Positions 1-9,742 of a stretch of DNA of 64,000 bases are shown in pieces. The position numbers and the translations under genes are program-made. A model generated the notes under the pieces. It did no database searches. It was given only the letters and a program-made list of their open reading frames with translations, and was not told the origin of the DNA. Positions within the stretch are counted from its first letter, which is position 1; each line of letters starts with the position of its first letter. This DNA is from an uncultured Halomonas sp. (lineage in GTDB: Bacteria > Pseudomonadota > Gammaproteobacteria > Pseudomonadales > Halomonadaceae), in assembly GCF_947500835.1 (NCBI RefSeq), contig NZ_CANMTQ010000006.1, positions 186,001 through 250,000 on the forward strand, read 5' to 3'.

Positions 1-1034
<1,034 letters not shown>

Positions 1035-1076
1035 GACGGCTTCTCCTGAAGAGATATAAGAATTGTTCTTACCTTC

Positions 1077-1105
1077 AAGTTATGCATTGCCACACGATCT
1101 GTCAA
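1077..1105 (-). promoter_or_regulatory. gcl promoter, sigma70 type
   Basis: On the minus strand a perfect TTGACA (1105-1100) is followed after 17 bases by TAACTT (1082-1077). Transcription would start near 1070 and give a leader of about 36 nt. The -35 touches the palindrome at 1105-1135, so a bound regulator would contact or occlude polymerase. Confidence 0.6.
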
Positions 1106-1135
1106 TATTTTATGGAAATCATTTCCATAAAATAT
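1105..1135. promoter_or_regulatory. IclR-type operator palindrome upstream of gcl
   Basis: Perfect 15-bp inverted repeat around one central base (1120), with core TGGAAA-N3-TTTCCA at 1113-1127. The same core and spacing recurs at 12171-12185 in front of the IclR-family gene of this locus. IclR proteins such as AllR bind palindromes of this type and AllR controls gcl in E. coli. The assignment to this IclR protein is inferred from motif sharing. Confidence 0.7.
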
Positions 1136-1256
1136 ATTACGTTCTTGGAAGTCATGTTTCGAACCAAGAAGTTAGACTTAAATAGCCGCAAAATGAACGA
1201 TTTCTCCGAGAAATAGCTCTTAATATCTCCTTTTTAAAGATTTTACTACCAGCCAC

Positions 1257-1286
1257 AAAAAAGCCGGCGAGGTTATCGCCGGCTTT
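1257..1286 (-). terminator. Rho-independent terminator after allE
   Basis: An 11-bp perfect stem (1260-1270 with 1276-1286) with a 5-nt loop is followed on the minus strand by six T residues. It ends the puuE-allA-allE unit and isolates gcl, which then needs its own promoter. Confidence 0.85.
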
Positions 1287-1316
1287 GTTCAGTGGAAAAG
1301 TTATCCATCAATACGT

Positions 1317-2162
1317 TCAACGTCCACGATAGGCGGGGGACGCATTGAGCTTGGGATGACGGTTGACGTCCTTGTACAGCAGGTAGCGGAACGGCCCCGG
1401 CCCGCCGGCATAGCAGGCCTGGGGGCAAAAGGCGCGCAGCCACATGAAGTCGCCGGCTTCCACCTCGACCCAATCCTGGTTCAGGTGATAGACCGCCTTG
1501 CCTTCAAGCACGTACAGGCCATGCTCCATGATGTGGGTTTCATCGAAGGGAATGACGCCGCCGGGCTGGAAGGTGACGATGGTCACGTGCATGTCGTGGC
1601 GCAGGTCCGTCGGATCGACGAAACGGGTGGTGGCCCAGGCGCCGTCGGTATCCGGCATCGGCGTCGGCGCGATGTCGTTCTCGTTGGTGACGAAGGCCTC
1701 CGGCGGCTCGATGCCGTCGACAAATTCATAGGCCTTGCGAATCCAGTGAAAGCGCACCGGCGCGTCGCCATCGTTGCTCACTCGCCAGTCGCTTCCCGGC
1801 GGGATGAAGGCGTAGCCGCCAGGATGCATGATGTATTTTTCTCCGGCCAGCATCAGGGTCAGCTCGCCTTCCACTATGAAAAGTACCGCCTCGGCGCCGG
1901 CGTCCGGCTCCGGCTTGTCGCTGCCACCGCCGGGCTCGACCTCCATGATGTATTGGGAGAACGTCTCTGCGAAGCCGGACAGTGGGCGCGCCAGCACCCA
2001 TAGCCGGGTCTTGTCCCAGAACGGCAGGAAACTGGTGACGATATCGCGCATCACCCCCTTGGGAATCACCGCATAGGCCTCGGTAAACACCGCACGATCC
2101 GCGGTCATTTGGGTTTGGGGAGGCAAGCCCCCTTTGGGGGCATAGTAACTACGAGTGGTCAT
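1317..2162 (-). CDS. allE: (S)-ureidoglycine aminohydrolase
   Basis: Bicupin enzyme that releases ammonia from (S)-ureidoglycine to give (S)-ureidoglycolate. The 281-residue protein has two cupin domains. In the second, Glu208, His210, His214 and Gln248 match in spacing the Mn-binding Glu, His, His and Gln of E. coli AllE. It starts 37 bases after allA ends and the unit closes with the terminator at 1257-1286. The start at 2162 gives the N-terminus MTTRSYYAPKGG, typical of the family. Control is probably through the GntR-type operator upstream of puuE. Confidence 0.95.
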   Translation of the reverse strand: MTTRSYYAPKGGLPPQTQMTADRAVFTEAYAVIPKGVMRDIVTSFLPFWDKTRLWVLARPLSGFAETFSQYIMEVEPGGGSDKPEPDAGAEAVLFIVEGELTLMLAGEKYIMHPGGYAFIPPGSDWRVSNDGDAPVRFHWIRKAYEFVDGIEPPEAFVTNENDIAPTPMPDTDGAWATTRFVDPTDLRHDMHVTIVTFQPGGVIPFDETHIMEHGLYVLEGKAVYHLNQDWVEVEAGDFMWLRAFCPQACYAGGPGPFRYLLYKDVNRHPKLNASPAYRGR

Positions 2163-2199
2163 TATGTTTCCTCATATAAAGCCTGTTCACGACCCGGGA

Positions 2200-2688
2200 T
2201 CATTCGAGCGTGATGCGCAGATCGATGGGATATTCGTCGCAGTTGTTGCCGTCGCCGCCGCGATCCACCACCAGAAATTCACCTTCTCGCTCCAGCACCG
2301 ACTGAATGGCGTGCCAGGTGCCGGCATGATAGTTCACCCCCTGGCGACCGTCGGTAACGAAGGCACGTACCTCACCCGGATCGATCTCCTCGCCCCGTGG
2401 GGCCACCACGACGATGAAGCGCTCCTCATGCAGGGGCATGAACGCCTGACTGCCCTGGGGGTGGCGCTCCAGAAACGACAGCTCCAGCGGCACCTGGATG
2501 GGCTGGCTGACGAAGATGCTGATCAGCGCTCGGGCGTTCTCGCCCAGGGTCTCGACGGTGGCCAGGTCGTGATGGCGCTGGGTCAGCCCCGAATTGATGG
2601 CAAAGGAATCCGAGGTGCGCGAATCGATGACCTCGCCGAAGGGCATGAAGGCCTTGGGCGTCAGTGGCTCTGCCTTGAGTTCCAGCAT
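2200..2688 (-). CDS. allA: Ureidoglycolate lyase
   Basis: Splits (S)-ureidoglycolate into glyoxylate and urea, supplying the substrate of Gcl. The 162-residue length and the motifs FMPFGEVID near the N-terminus, HHDLA near residue 40 and NYHAGTWHA near residue 120 are characteristic of AllA. It lies between puuE and allE on the same strand with short gaps (14 and 37 bases), so the three are probably one transcript. Confidence 0.95.
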   Translation of the reverse strand: MLELKAEPLTPKAFMPFGEVIDSRTSDSFAINSGLTQRHHDLATVETLGENARALISIFVSQPIQVPLELSFLERHPQGSQAFMPLHEERFIVVVAPRGEEIDPGEVRAFVTDGRQGVNYHAGTWHAIQSVLEREGEFLVVDRGGDGNNCDEYPIDLRITLE

Positions 2689-2702
2689 GTTCGAATCTCC
2701 TC

Positions 2703-3641
2703 TCAGCTGGCGGCGGCAGGGTGATGTTCGGCCCAGTGGCGTGCGATGTCCACGCGGCGCGTCACCCAGACCCGATCATGGGCCTCGATATGATCGAGGA
2801 AGCGCTGCAACCCACGGAAACGCCCAGGGCGACCGGCCAGACGACAATGTAAACCGATAGAGAGCATCTTCGGCGCCTCTTCCCCTTCGGCATAAAGCAC
2901 ATCGAAGGCGTCGCGCAGATAGGTGAAGAACTGTTCGCCGGTATTGAAGCCCTGGGGCGAGGCGAAGCGCATGTCGTTGCTGTCCAGGGTATAGGGCACC
3001 ACCAGATGCGGCGGCGCTTCGCCCTGGCTGTTCTTTTCCTTGGTCCAGAACGGCAAGTCGTCGCCGTAGTAGTCGCTGTCGTAGAGGAACGATCCCTCAT
3101 CGAGCACCAGGCGCCGGGTATTGGGGCTGTCGCGACCGGTGTACCAGCCCAGCGGCTTTTCACCATAGAGCCGCTGGAAGATCTCGATGGCCTTTTGCAT
3201 GTGCTCGCGCTCGACCTCTTCCGGCGTGTTCTGGTAATGAATCCAGCGATAGCCGTGGCAGGCGATCTCGTGGCCGAGTTCCTTGAAGGCCTGGGCCACC
3301 TCGGGATTGCGTTCCAGCGCCATGGCCACGCCGAACACGGTCAATGGCAGGCCACGGCGCTCGAACTCCTTGAGGATACGCCATACCCCGGCCCGGGAGC
3401 CGTACTCGTAGATCGATTCCATGCTCAGATGCCGGGCCGGATAGGCCTCGGCACCGATGATCTCGGATAGGAACTGCTCGGAGCCGCTGTCACCGTGGAG
3501 TACGCTGTTTTCGCCGCCTTCCTCATAGTTGAGGACGAACTGCACGGCGATTCGGGCGTTACCGGGCCAATTGGCATGCGGCGGGTTGCGGCCATAACCG
3601 ATGAGATCACGAGGATAATCGGCGTCATGTCTTGGCAACAT
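2703..3641 (-). CDS. puuE: Allantoinase, PuuE (polysaccharide-deacetylase-like) type
   Basis: Hydrolyses (S)-allantoin to allantoate. The 312-residue protein has the polysaccharide-deacetylase fold typical of PuuE: YPRDLIGYGRNPPHANWPG at the N-terminus, then NYEEGGENS, ACHGYRWIHYQ and GWYTGRDSPNTRRL. This family is unrelated to the AllB amidohydrolase type. The start at 3641 follows an AGGAG site eight bases upstream. It is first gene of the puuE-allA-allE unit and diverges from the racemase/permease operon. A TGTATACA operator lies just upstream. Confidence 0.95.
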   Translation of the reverse strand: MLPRHDADYPRDLIGYGRNPPHANWPGNARIAVQFVLNYEEGGENSVLHGDSGSEQFLSEIIGAEAYPARHLSMESIYEYGSRAGVWRILKEFERRGLPLTVFGVAMALERNPEVAQAFKELGHEIACHGYRWIHYQNTPEEVEREHMQKAIEIFQRLYGEKPLGWYTGRDSPNTRRLVLDEGSFLYDSDYYGDDLPFWTKEKNSQGEAPPHLVVPYTLDSNDMRFASPQGFNTGEQFFTYLRDAFDVLYAEGEEAPKMLSIGLHCRLAGRPGRFRGLQRFLDHIEAHDRVWVTRRVDIARHWAEHHPAAAS

Positions 3642-3662
3642 CGAACGGGCTCCTTTTTATTT

Positions 3663-3674
3663 AATGTATACAAT
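3663..3674. promoter_or_regulatory. GntR-type operator in puuE promoter
   Basis: TGTATACA palindrome at 3665-3672. On the minus strand it reads TTGTATACATTA, twelve bases identical to the site at 11534-11545 in the uraH/uraD intergenic region. It sits about 25-30 bases upstream of the puuE start, next to an AT-rich -10-like TATATT. The placement suggests repression by the GntR regulator at 8928-9671. Confidence 0.6.
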
Positions 3675-3764
3675 ATAACGCTAGTCTGTATTCACTTCTG
3701 TTTCAAGCTAATCCAGGCCTTCTCCATCCAAAACTTACTTGCGCATCTCTTTCCAGCCAACTAT

Positions 3765-3776
3765 TTTGTGTACAAA
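3765..3776. promoter_or_regulatory. GntR-type operator before the racemase/permease operon
   Basis: TTTGTGTACAAA, a near-palindrome with half-sites TTTGT/ACAAA, the same class as the TTGTATAC sites of this locus. It lies about 60 bases upstream of the racemase start in the divergent region 3642-3835. Assignment is by motif similarity only. Confidence 0.5.
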
Positions 3777-3835
3777 GTTGCAGTTTATTCGTAAACAAAT
3801 TTGATCGGCCCTGGCTGTCTGATGAGGACGTTTTA

Positions 3836-4579
3836 ATGCATATCCGCGTGATCAACCCTAATACGACCGCCACAATGACCGCCACTATCGATGCGGCGGC
3901 AAAGCGCATCGCGGCGCCGGGCACCCAGGTGAGTTCCACGAATCCGGCCAGCGGTCCGGTCTCCATCGAGAGCCACTTCGATGAGGCCATCAGTGCCGTC
4001 GGGGTCATCGAGGAGGTGATGAAGGGAGAGCAGGAAAAGGTCGATGCCTACATCATCGCCTGCTTCGGCGATCCGGGATTGCTCGCGGCCCGGGAATTGA
4101 CCCGCGCACCGGTCATCGGCATCGCCGAGGCGGCCTTTCACATGGCAACCCTGATCAGCACGCGCTTTTCCATTGTCACCACCCTGGGGCGTACCGGCAT
4201 CATCGCCGAGCATCTGCTGGACATGTATGGCTTCAACCATCACTGCCGCCGGGTGCGGGCAGCGGAGATCCCGGTACTCGACCTGGAAGACGACAGCGAC
4301 GTGGCCCTGACCCGCATCATCGACGAGTGCAAGCGCGCCCGGGACGAAGACAACATTGGCGCCATCGTGCTGGGCTGCGGGGGCATGGCGGATCTCACCG
4401 CCCAGATCAGCGATGCGGTCGGCCTGCCGGTGGTGGAAGGCGTGACCGCCGCGGTAAAGCTCTCCGAAGCGCTGGTCGGCCTCGGGCTGGGTACGAGCAA
4501 GTACGGCGATCTGGCCTTTCCCCGGCCCAAGCGGTTTACAGGGCAATTCGAGCATCTCAGCGAACGGCGATACGACTAG
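3836..4579 (+). CDS. hpxA: Allantoin racemase (Asp/Glu/hydantoin racemase family)
   Basis: Interconverts (R)- and (S)-allantoin so that all allantoin can reach the stereospecific allantoinase. The 247-residue protein begins MHIRVINPNTT, typical of hydantoin/allantoin racemases. The catalytic cysteine pair is visible as Cys76 (ACFGDPG) and Cys181 (LGCGGMAD). A GAGGA ribosome site precedes the ATG. It is divergent from puuE and heads a probable operon with two NCS1 permeases. Hydantoin racemase is the alternative, but the locus favours allantoin. Confidence 0.88.
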   Translation: MHIRVINPNTTATMTATIDAAAKRIAAPGTQVSSTNPASGPVSIESHFDEAISAVGVIEEVMKGEQEKVDAYIIACFGDPGLLAARELTRAPVIGIAEAAFHMATLISTRFSIVTTLGRTGIIAEHLLDMYGFNHHCRRVRAAEIPVLDLEDDSDVALTRIIDECKRARDEDNIGAIVLGCGGMADLTAQISDAVGLPVVEGVTAAVKLSEALVGLGLGTSKYGDLAFPRPKRFTGQFEHLSERRYD

Positions 4580-4668
4580 GCATCAATCACCGTGGCGCTG
4601 AGCGTTTATAGAAACAACCACGACGACGACATACCACAACAATCATTGAACGGCACGCCGTAGCTCAA

Positions 4669-6087
4669 ATGACCCCCGCCAAGGGCGGACAACAACAACC
4701 GGCAACCTGCGAGACAACAAACATGACGACCCCGACCTCCTCTTCAGGAACGCACCCCGGCGCAACACATACAACTACCTCCAAGGCGCCGGGCGAGGAA
4801 TCCCTGGCCCCTCAAACCACCCGTATCATGGGGCGCTTCTCCTACTTGCTGGCCTGGTTCGGCGGTTGTGTGTCGATCGGCACCTTCGCCATGGGCTCGA
4901 GCGTCGTGGGCACGCTCAACCTGGTACAGGCAACGCTTGCCATCGCCATCGGCTGTTTCGTGATCGGGGTCGCACTGACCCTGAACGGCGCCGCGGGCTA
5001 CAAGTACGGCATCCCCTTCATGGTGCAGGCACGCAGCGCCTTCGGCTTCAGCGGCACCCGCTTTCCGGGACTGGTGCGAGCGGTGCCGGCCATCGTCTGG
5101 TACGGTTTTCAAAGCTGGATCGGCGCCGGCGCCTTGAACGCGGTATCCAACACCCTGTTCGGGTTCGACAATCTGGTGCTGTTCTTCATCGTCTTCCAGT
5201 TGCTACAGATCGCCTTGTCGGTACTGGGCTTCCAGGGCATCAAGTGGCTGGAGAACATCGGCAGCGGCTTCATCCTGGTCTCCTTGACCTACATGTTCTA
5301 CAGCACGGTGGATCGTTACGGCGCGGAGATCTCCGCCAACCTGGTCAATATCGAAGGCACCTGGGGCCTGCCCTTCTGGGGCGCGACCATGCTGTTTTTG
5401 GGCATCTACAGCACCATGATGCTCAACGTCAGCGACTACTCCCGGGAACTCAAGCACGGCGCCGGCCCGGGCTTTCTGACCACGCTGTACTCCATGTCGA
5501 TTTTGCCCTGCACCCTGTTCATGGGACTGATCGGCTTCATGGTCTCCGAGGCCACCGGGGTCGCGGACCCGATCAAGGTCTTTTCCAACGCGGTGGACAA
5601 CACGCCGCTGTTGATGACGACCCTGCTCTTCATCGCCTTCGCTCAGGTCACCACCAACGTGCTCAACAACGTGGTGCCGCCAACCTACGTGCTGATGGAC
5701 GCCTTCAAACTCAAATATCGCACCGCCACGGTCATCGTCGGATTCCTGGCTTTTGCCACCTTCCCCTGGGAACTGGTCAAGGATGAGTCCGCCGCCGGCC
5801 TGCAATTCTTCGTGCAGACCTACTCCGCCTTCCTCGGCCCGATCTTCGCGGTACTGGTGGTGGATTACTATCTGATTCGCCGTCGCACCCTGAATGTGGA
5901 CAAGCTTTACGACGTGAACGGACCTTATCGTGGCGTCAACTACGGCGCCATCATCGCCTCGCTGGTAGGCGCTACGGTGGCGCTGACATTTTCCGCCGTC
6001 TCCTGGTACGCCAGCCTGATTCCTGCCGGGGTGATCTACTATCTATTGATGCGTCACTGGTCGGCCTGCCAGCGTTTTCGTGAGTGA
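4669..6087 (+). CDS. NCS1-family permease, probable allantoin/purine uptake
   Basis: Integral membrane transporter of the nucleobase-cation-symport-1 family (PucI/Mhp1 type), with about 12 hydrophobic segments in 472 residues. Family features include the YKYGIPFMVQARSAFG loop and the late VVDYYLIRRR motif. The start is uncertain. The ATG at 4669 lacks a ribosome site, while the ATG at 4723 (N-terminus MTTPTSSSG) has a weak GAGA-containing upstream and would remove 18 residues. It follows the racemase by 89 bases. The ligand is inferred from context to be allantoin or a related purine compound. Confidence 0.88.
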   Translation: MTPAKGGQQQPATCETTNMTTPTSSSGTHPGATHTTTSKAPGEESLAPQTTRIMGRFSYLLAWFGGCVSIGTFAMGSSVVGTLNLVQATLAIAIGCFVIGVALTLNGAAGYKYGIPFMVQARSAFGFSGTRFPGLVRAVPAIVWYGFQSWIGAGALNAVSNTLFGFDNLVLFFIVFQLLQIALSVLGFQGIKWLENIGSGFILVSLTYMFYSTVDRYGAEISANLVNIEGTWGLPFWGATMLFLGIYSTMMLNVSDYSRELKHGAGPGFLTTLYSMSILPCTLFMGLIGFMVSEATGVADPIKVFSNAVDNTPLLMTTLLFIAFAQVTTNVLNNVVPPTYVLMDAFKLKYRTATVIVGFLAFATFPWELVKDESAAGLQFFVQTYSAFLGPIFAVLVVDYYLIRRRTLNVDKLYDVNGPYRGVNYGAIIASLVGATVALTFSAVSWYASLIPAGVIYYLLMRHWSACQRFRE

Positions 6088-6142
6088 ACAAGGCCATTCA
6101 AAGCAAGAACGAGATCAATAACCAACAAGACAGGTGCTTTTC

Positions 6143-7591
6143 ATGCACGACGACGAACTGAAGATTACGCGACTCGACCCCTCGCTCTATAACGAGGACC
6201 TGGCACCGATCCCCCATGGCAAGCGTAGTTGGGGCTGGTTCGAGATCTTCAATGTCTGGTCGAACGACATTCAAAGTCTGTTCGGCTATTCTCTGGCGGC
6301 TTCGCTGTTCATCATCTACGGCCTGAACGGCTGGGCGGTGATGGCGGCGATCATTCTGGCCGGCTTCATAGTGATGGTGCTGGTCAACTTGAGCGGCAAG
6401 CCCAGCGTCAAGTACGGCATCCCCTTTCCGGTGTTGGTGCGCGCCAGCATGGGGGTACGTGGTGCCAACTTGCCGGCGCTGCTGCGGGCCATCGTGGGCA
6501 TTTTCTGGTATGGCGTTCAGACCTATTTTGCCTCGACCGCAGTGGCACTACTGCTGACCGCGCTGTTCGGCGATCCCGGCGGTCAGTTCCTGGGGCTCTC
6601 CGCCATCGGCTGGCTGGCCTTCGTGATCGTCTGGCTGTTTCAGTTGGCAATCTTCTGGGCCGGTATCGAGCGCATCAAGCACTTCCTCAACTGGGCCGGC
6701 CCGCTGGTCTATGTGGTCATGGTAGTGCTGATGATCATCGTCTGGGTCAAGGCCGGGGACGAACTGTTGCCGGCAATCGATACCATCTTCAGCAACAGCG
6801 GCGACTATGAAGGCAGCGATCTAAGCGCTTTTCTGGCAATCACCGGCACCATGATCGCCTACTTTGCCGCGGTGGTGATCAACTTCGGTGACTTCACCCG
6901 CTTCGTGCGTAGCGAGCGCGAGATGAAGCTGGGCAATCTGCTGGGCCTACCGCTCAACGTGGCGTTCTTCTCCTTCATTGCGCTGATCATCACCGCCGGC
7001 ACCGTGGCACTGTTCGGCGACGCGCTGATCAACCCCTCGGAGATCATCGAGCGGGTCGATTCCCTGCCCCTGACCCTGATCGCCGCCATCACCTTCTTCG
7101 CCGCCACCGTGGGCATCAACCTGGTGGCCAACTTCATCCCCCCGGCCTACGATCTGGCCAACCTCTTCCCAAGCAAGATCAGCTTTCGCGTTGGAGGCCT
7201 GATCACGGCGATCATCGCCTTCTTCGTCGGCGCCCTATGGCTGGCGGTGATCAGCCGTATCGGCATCCCCGGCTTCGTGAATGTGCTGGGCGCCGTCGTG
7301 GCACCGTTCTACGGAATCATCGTGGTGGACTACTATCTGATCCGGCGCCAGCAGCTGAACATTCAAGACATGTTTTCTTCGGAACCCGGCAGCACCTACT
7401 ACTATGACAAGGGCTGGAACCGCAAGGCATTGACCGCCTTCGCTCTCGCCGCGCTGTTTTCCGTCTCGTCGGTATGGATACCCACCCTGGCGGCCCTGGA
7501 CGGCTATGCCTGGCTGATCGGCGCGGGACTCGGCGGGCTGTTCTACTGGGGCTTGATGGGCAAGGAGCGCAAGCGCCTGGCCCAGGCCTGA
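6143..7591 (+). CDS. Second NCS1-family permease
   Basis: Another nucleobase-cation-symport-1 transporter, 482 residues, about 12 membrane segments. It carries the equivalent loop VKYGIPFPVLVRASMG and the VVDYYLIRRQQ motif. It is clearly diverged from the preceding permease, so the pair is not a recent duplication and probably differs in ligand (for example allantoin versus urate, xanthine or hydantoin). The ATG at 6143 with AGG eight bases upstream is preferred to an in-frame GTG at 6134. It ends the operon, with a strong terminator 13 bases downstream. Confidence 0.9.
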   Translation: MHDDELKITRLDPSLYNEDLAPIPHGKRSWGWFEIFNVWSNDIQSLFGYSLAASLFIIYGLNGWAVMAAIILAGFIVMVLVNLSGKPSVKYGIPFPVLVRASMGVRGANLPALLRAIVGIFWYGVQTYFASTAVALLLTALFGDPGGQFLGLSAIGWLAFVIVWLFQLAIFWAGIERIKHFLNWAGPLVYVVMVVLMIIVWVKAGDELLPAIDTIFSNSGDYEGSDLSAFLAITGTMIAYFAAVVINFGDFTRFVRSEREMKLGNLLGLPLNVAFFSFIALIITAGTVALFGDALINPSEIIERVDSLPLTLIAAITFFAATVGINLVANFIPPAYDLANLFPSKISFRVGGLITAIIAFFVGALWLAVISRIGIPGFVNVLGAVVAPFYGIIVVDYYLIRRQQLNIQDMFSSEPGSTYYYDKGWNRKALTAFALAALFSVSSVWIPTLAALDGYAWLIGAGLGGLFYWGLMGKERKRLAQA

Positions 7592-7603
7592 GAAGCGACA
7601 AGG

Positions 7604-7637
7604 GCCTCGCCGACAGTGTCGGCGAGGCTTTTTCTTT
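7604..7637 (+). terminator. Rho-independent terminator after NCS1 operon
   Basis: A 12-bp GC-rich inverted repeat (7604-7615 with 7617-7628) is followed by TTTTTCTTT. It closes the racemase-permease-permease transcript. Confidence 0.88.
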
Positions 7638-7888
7638 GGAAGATACCAGTACATGGGGCGAGTGACATCGCCGATATCAGCTTCATTTTGGACGATTTTT
7701 GAGACGATTTATCTGCAAAAACTTATATGCTGTATTACGATTCCTGCGAAACACGCTAGCACACAAATCCTGCACAGGTAACGAAAGCGCATTTAGTATA
7801 TATAAATATCAGTAGGTTACACAATTTTTATGAAGAAAAAAGAATATTGAGCATTCTGTCCAGTTGCTGTTAGATTTAGGAGAAGGCC
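7638..7888. other. AT-rich intergenic stretch, no gene recognised
   Basis: About 250 bases clearly richer in A and T than the flanks, leading to the unknown gene at 7889. It must hold that gene's promoter and has several TATA-like runs near 7796-7812, but no single convincing -35/-10 pair. No repeats, integrase or attachment site were seen. Confidence 0.5.
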
Positions 7889-8668
7889 ATGAGTGAATCT
7901 GATGAAGAAAAGTTCTTCAGCGCAAAGCTAAAAGTTGAAAGAGCAAGGAGCCATATCCGCGAATTGAGTAACAATATAGTTGATTATTTAAAATCAAAAC
8001 CTTTTAAAGTGGTAATAACACAACATCCAGGTTCTAAAGAACAGCTTTGGATGCTACGCGTTAGACATGATATCCCTCGAGTATACGCGGCTATAATTGG
8101 CGACGTAATTCATAACCTCCGAGCCTCATTAGATCTATTAGCCACAGAGCTAGTTACCAAATCAGGGGGAGATCCAAATAAAATCTATTTTCCTTTTGGC
8201 AATGATGAAACCAGTTTAGATAACATGATTAAAAGGAGGGGCATTGATCAAGCTGGAAAAGAAATAGTCGGTCTAATTAAGTCACTCAAGCCATACAAGG
8301 GAGGTAATGAATTACTCCGTGGCTTACATGATCTAGACATTACAGACAAACACAAATCGCTAATCCCAGTCGCCCACTACGTAGGTTTAAAAAATATTAA
8401 AACAACTAATGCATCAGGCGGTGTAACAATTATACAAAACATGCATTGTGGTCCTATCACAGATGGCATGGTTTTAGCGATTCTGCCGCCAGTAAATAAT
8501 TTTGCGGTTGGGCAATCGTTTACACCTTCACTAAAGCTCACACTCAACGAAGAAATTTTGAAAACTGACGAGGATATAATTCAGCTTTTGAATCGCTTGG
8601 TCACCATGGTTGAAGGAATTATATGTCAGTTTGAAAAACATTTAGAGGAGCCTGGAAAAGCCAAGTAA
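7889..8668 (+). CDS. Hypothetical protein with HNLRxxLDLL motif, atypical base composition
   Basis: A 259-residue soluble protein I cannot assign to a function. Near residues 70-90 it carries GDVIHNLRASLDLLATEL; a similar HNLRxALD segment occurs in scattered bacterial hypothetical proteins. There is no signal peptide or membrane segment. AGGAGAAGG lies three bases upstream of the ATG, so translation is credible. Codon use is strikingly AT-rich (many AAA, ATA and TTA codons) against GC-rich neighbours, suggesting horizontal acquisition. It interrupts the purine locus between the permease operon and the GntR/puuD operon and has no evident link to purine metabolism. Confidence 0.75.
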   Translation: MSESDEEKFFSAKLKVERARSHIRELSNNIVDYLKSKPFKVVITQHPGSKEQLWMLRVRHDIPRVYAAIIGDVIHNLRASLDLLATELVTKSGGDPNKIYFPFGNDETSLDNMIKRRGIDQAGKEIVGLIKSLKPYKGGNELLRGLHDLDITDKHKSLIPVAHYVGLKNIKTTNASGGVTIIQNMHCGPITDGMVLAILPPVNNFAVGQSFTPSLKLTLNEEILKTDEDIIQLLNRLVTMVEGIICQFEKHLEEPGKAK

Positions 8669-8762
8669 GCCAACAAAATCTATAGCCAACCGATTTTCCG
8701 CTGGTGTTCCAAACGGTGGCTGAATTCAATCGTTATACATATTACTTGAAAGGAAACTGACA

Positions 8763-8912
8763 ATGATCCTGAAATATATGGAAAGCCCTTGGAGCAGGTC
8801 GCTCTCGTTGTACTTGCTCAAGGGCATCGTCTATACAAAAAACTGCATGGAAAAACTAAACTCGCCTTGCCAAAGTTGGAGAGAACGCAAAGAGGCCAAG
8901 CTCAACCTTTAA
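8763..8912 (+). CDS. Possible small protein, 49 aa, unknown
   Basis: Open frame starting MILKYMESPWSRSLSLYLL and ending KEAKLNL with TAA. AAAGGAAA lies seven bases before the ATG, a good ribosome site. The product is basic with an amphipathic N-terminal part. It lies in the same compositionally odd patch as the preceding gene and converges on the GntR gene, ending 15 bases from its stop. No family is recognised. It could be a genuine short gene, the remnant of a larger one, or chance. Confidence 0.35.
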   Translation: MILKYMESPWSRSLSLYLLKGIVYTKNCMEKLNSPCQSWRERKEAKLNL

Positions 8913-8927
8913 CACCCCCATGACCAG

Positions 8928-9671
8928 TCACGGCGAGAAGATATGGTGCAGGTCCGGCACTTCGTTCTCCTCCTCGACGATGGAAAGCGAGGCCTCGATG
9001 GCCTTGAGATGACGCCCCATGAAGGCCTTGGCACGCTCACCCTCGCCCGCTTCCAGGAGGTTGATCAACTCGTCGTGGTCATGGGATTCGCATCCCAGAT
9101 GGCCAGACGTGCCGTAGACGGCGAGAATCAACGAAGAACGTGAGCACAGATGTCCGATAAACTCGGCGATTACCGCATTGTCGGAAAGTCGCGCCAGCCG
9201 GGTGTGAAATTCCGCCGAGAGTTTGATTGCGACACTTTGTTCACCGCTTTTCAATGCCTTGCGCTCCCGAGCGGCGAGTTCCCGCAGGGCACGGGCATCG
9301 GCGCTCGTCATGTGCCGGGCAATATCCTGCATGATGCCGCACTCCACCAATTGGCGCGTGGCAAACACGTCCCGGGCTTCTTCCGCGGTGGGGCGCGTAA
9401 CACTGGCCCCGCGTCTTGGAGTCAGCGTCACCAAATGCTCGAGGGCCAAGCGTTGCAGTATCTTGCGGATACCGGTGCGGCTCACCCCGAACACGTCGGC
9501 CAGGGCGTCTTCCCGCAAACGAGCCCCGGGGCGCAGCCGGTGCTCGATGATGGCGTCACTGATGGTGTGGTAGATGGCATCGTGGCGCTCGGCGCCGTCA
9601 CCATCCTTGCCTTTCTTGCGTCCTCCGGCTCTGGCAGGTTTATGCTCGTGCAGTACCTCCTGCTGGCTCAT
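8928..9671 (-). CDS. GntR-family (FCD) regulator of purine catabolism
   Basis: Winged-helix DNA-binding domain (about residues 25-95, including REDALADVFGVSRTGIRKIL) followed by an FCD ligand-binding domain (about 100-230), total 247 residues. Similar HpxS/HpxU-type regulators control urate and allantoin genes in other proteobacteria. I prefer the ATG at 9671 (MSQQEVLHE), which has GAGGAAGAG just upstream, over the ATG at 9707. The latter lacks a ribosome site and overlaps a TTGTATAC operator. It is downstream of puuD on the same strand and probably both co-transcribed and autoregulated. It likely binds the TTGTATAC sites at 3663, 9707 and 11534. Confidence 0.85.
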   Translation of the reverse strand: MSQQEVLHEHKPARAGGRKKGKDGDGAERHDAIYHTISDAIIEHRLRPGARLREDALADVFGVSRTGIRKILQRLALEHLVTLTPRRGASVTRPTAEEARDVFATRQLVECGIMQDIARHMTSADARALRELAARERKALKSGEQSVAIKLSAEFHTRLARLSDNAVIAEFIGHLCSRSSLILAVYGTSGHLGCESHDHDELINLLEAGEGERAKAFMGRHLKAIEASLSIVEEENEVPDLHHIFSP

Positions 9672-9706
9672 GGCTCTTCCTCGTCTGAGCAACTCCCGAA
9701 CACCCA

Positions 9707-9715
9707 TTGTATACG
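9707..9715. promoter_or_regulatory. GntR-type operator before the gntR gene
   Basis: TTGTATACG, matching the TTGTATACA sites at 3663-3674 and 11534-11542. It lies 36 bases upstream of the preferred gntR start, in the puuD-gntR gap, which suggests an autoregulated internal promoter. Confidence 0.5.
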
Positions 9716-9742
9716 CTTTGAAGGATGCCGGCAGGCGCCCAT

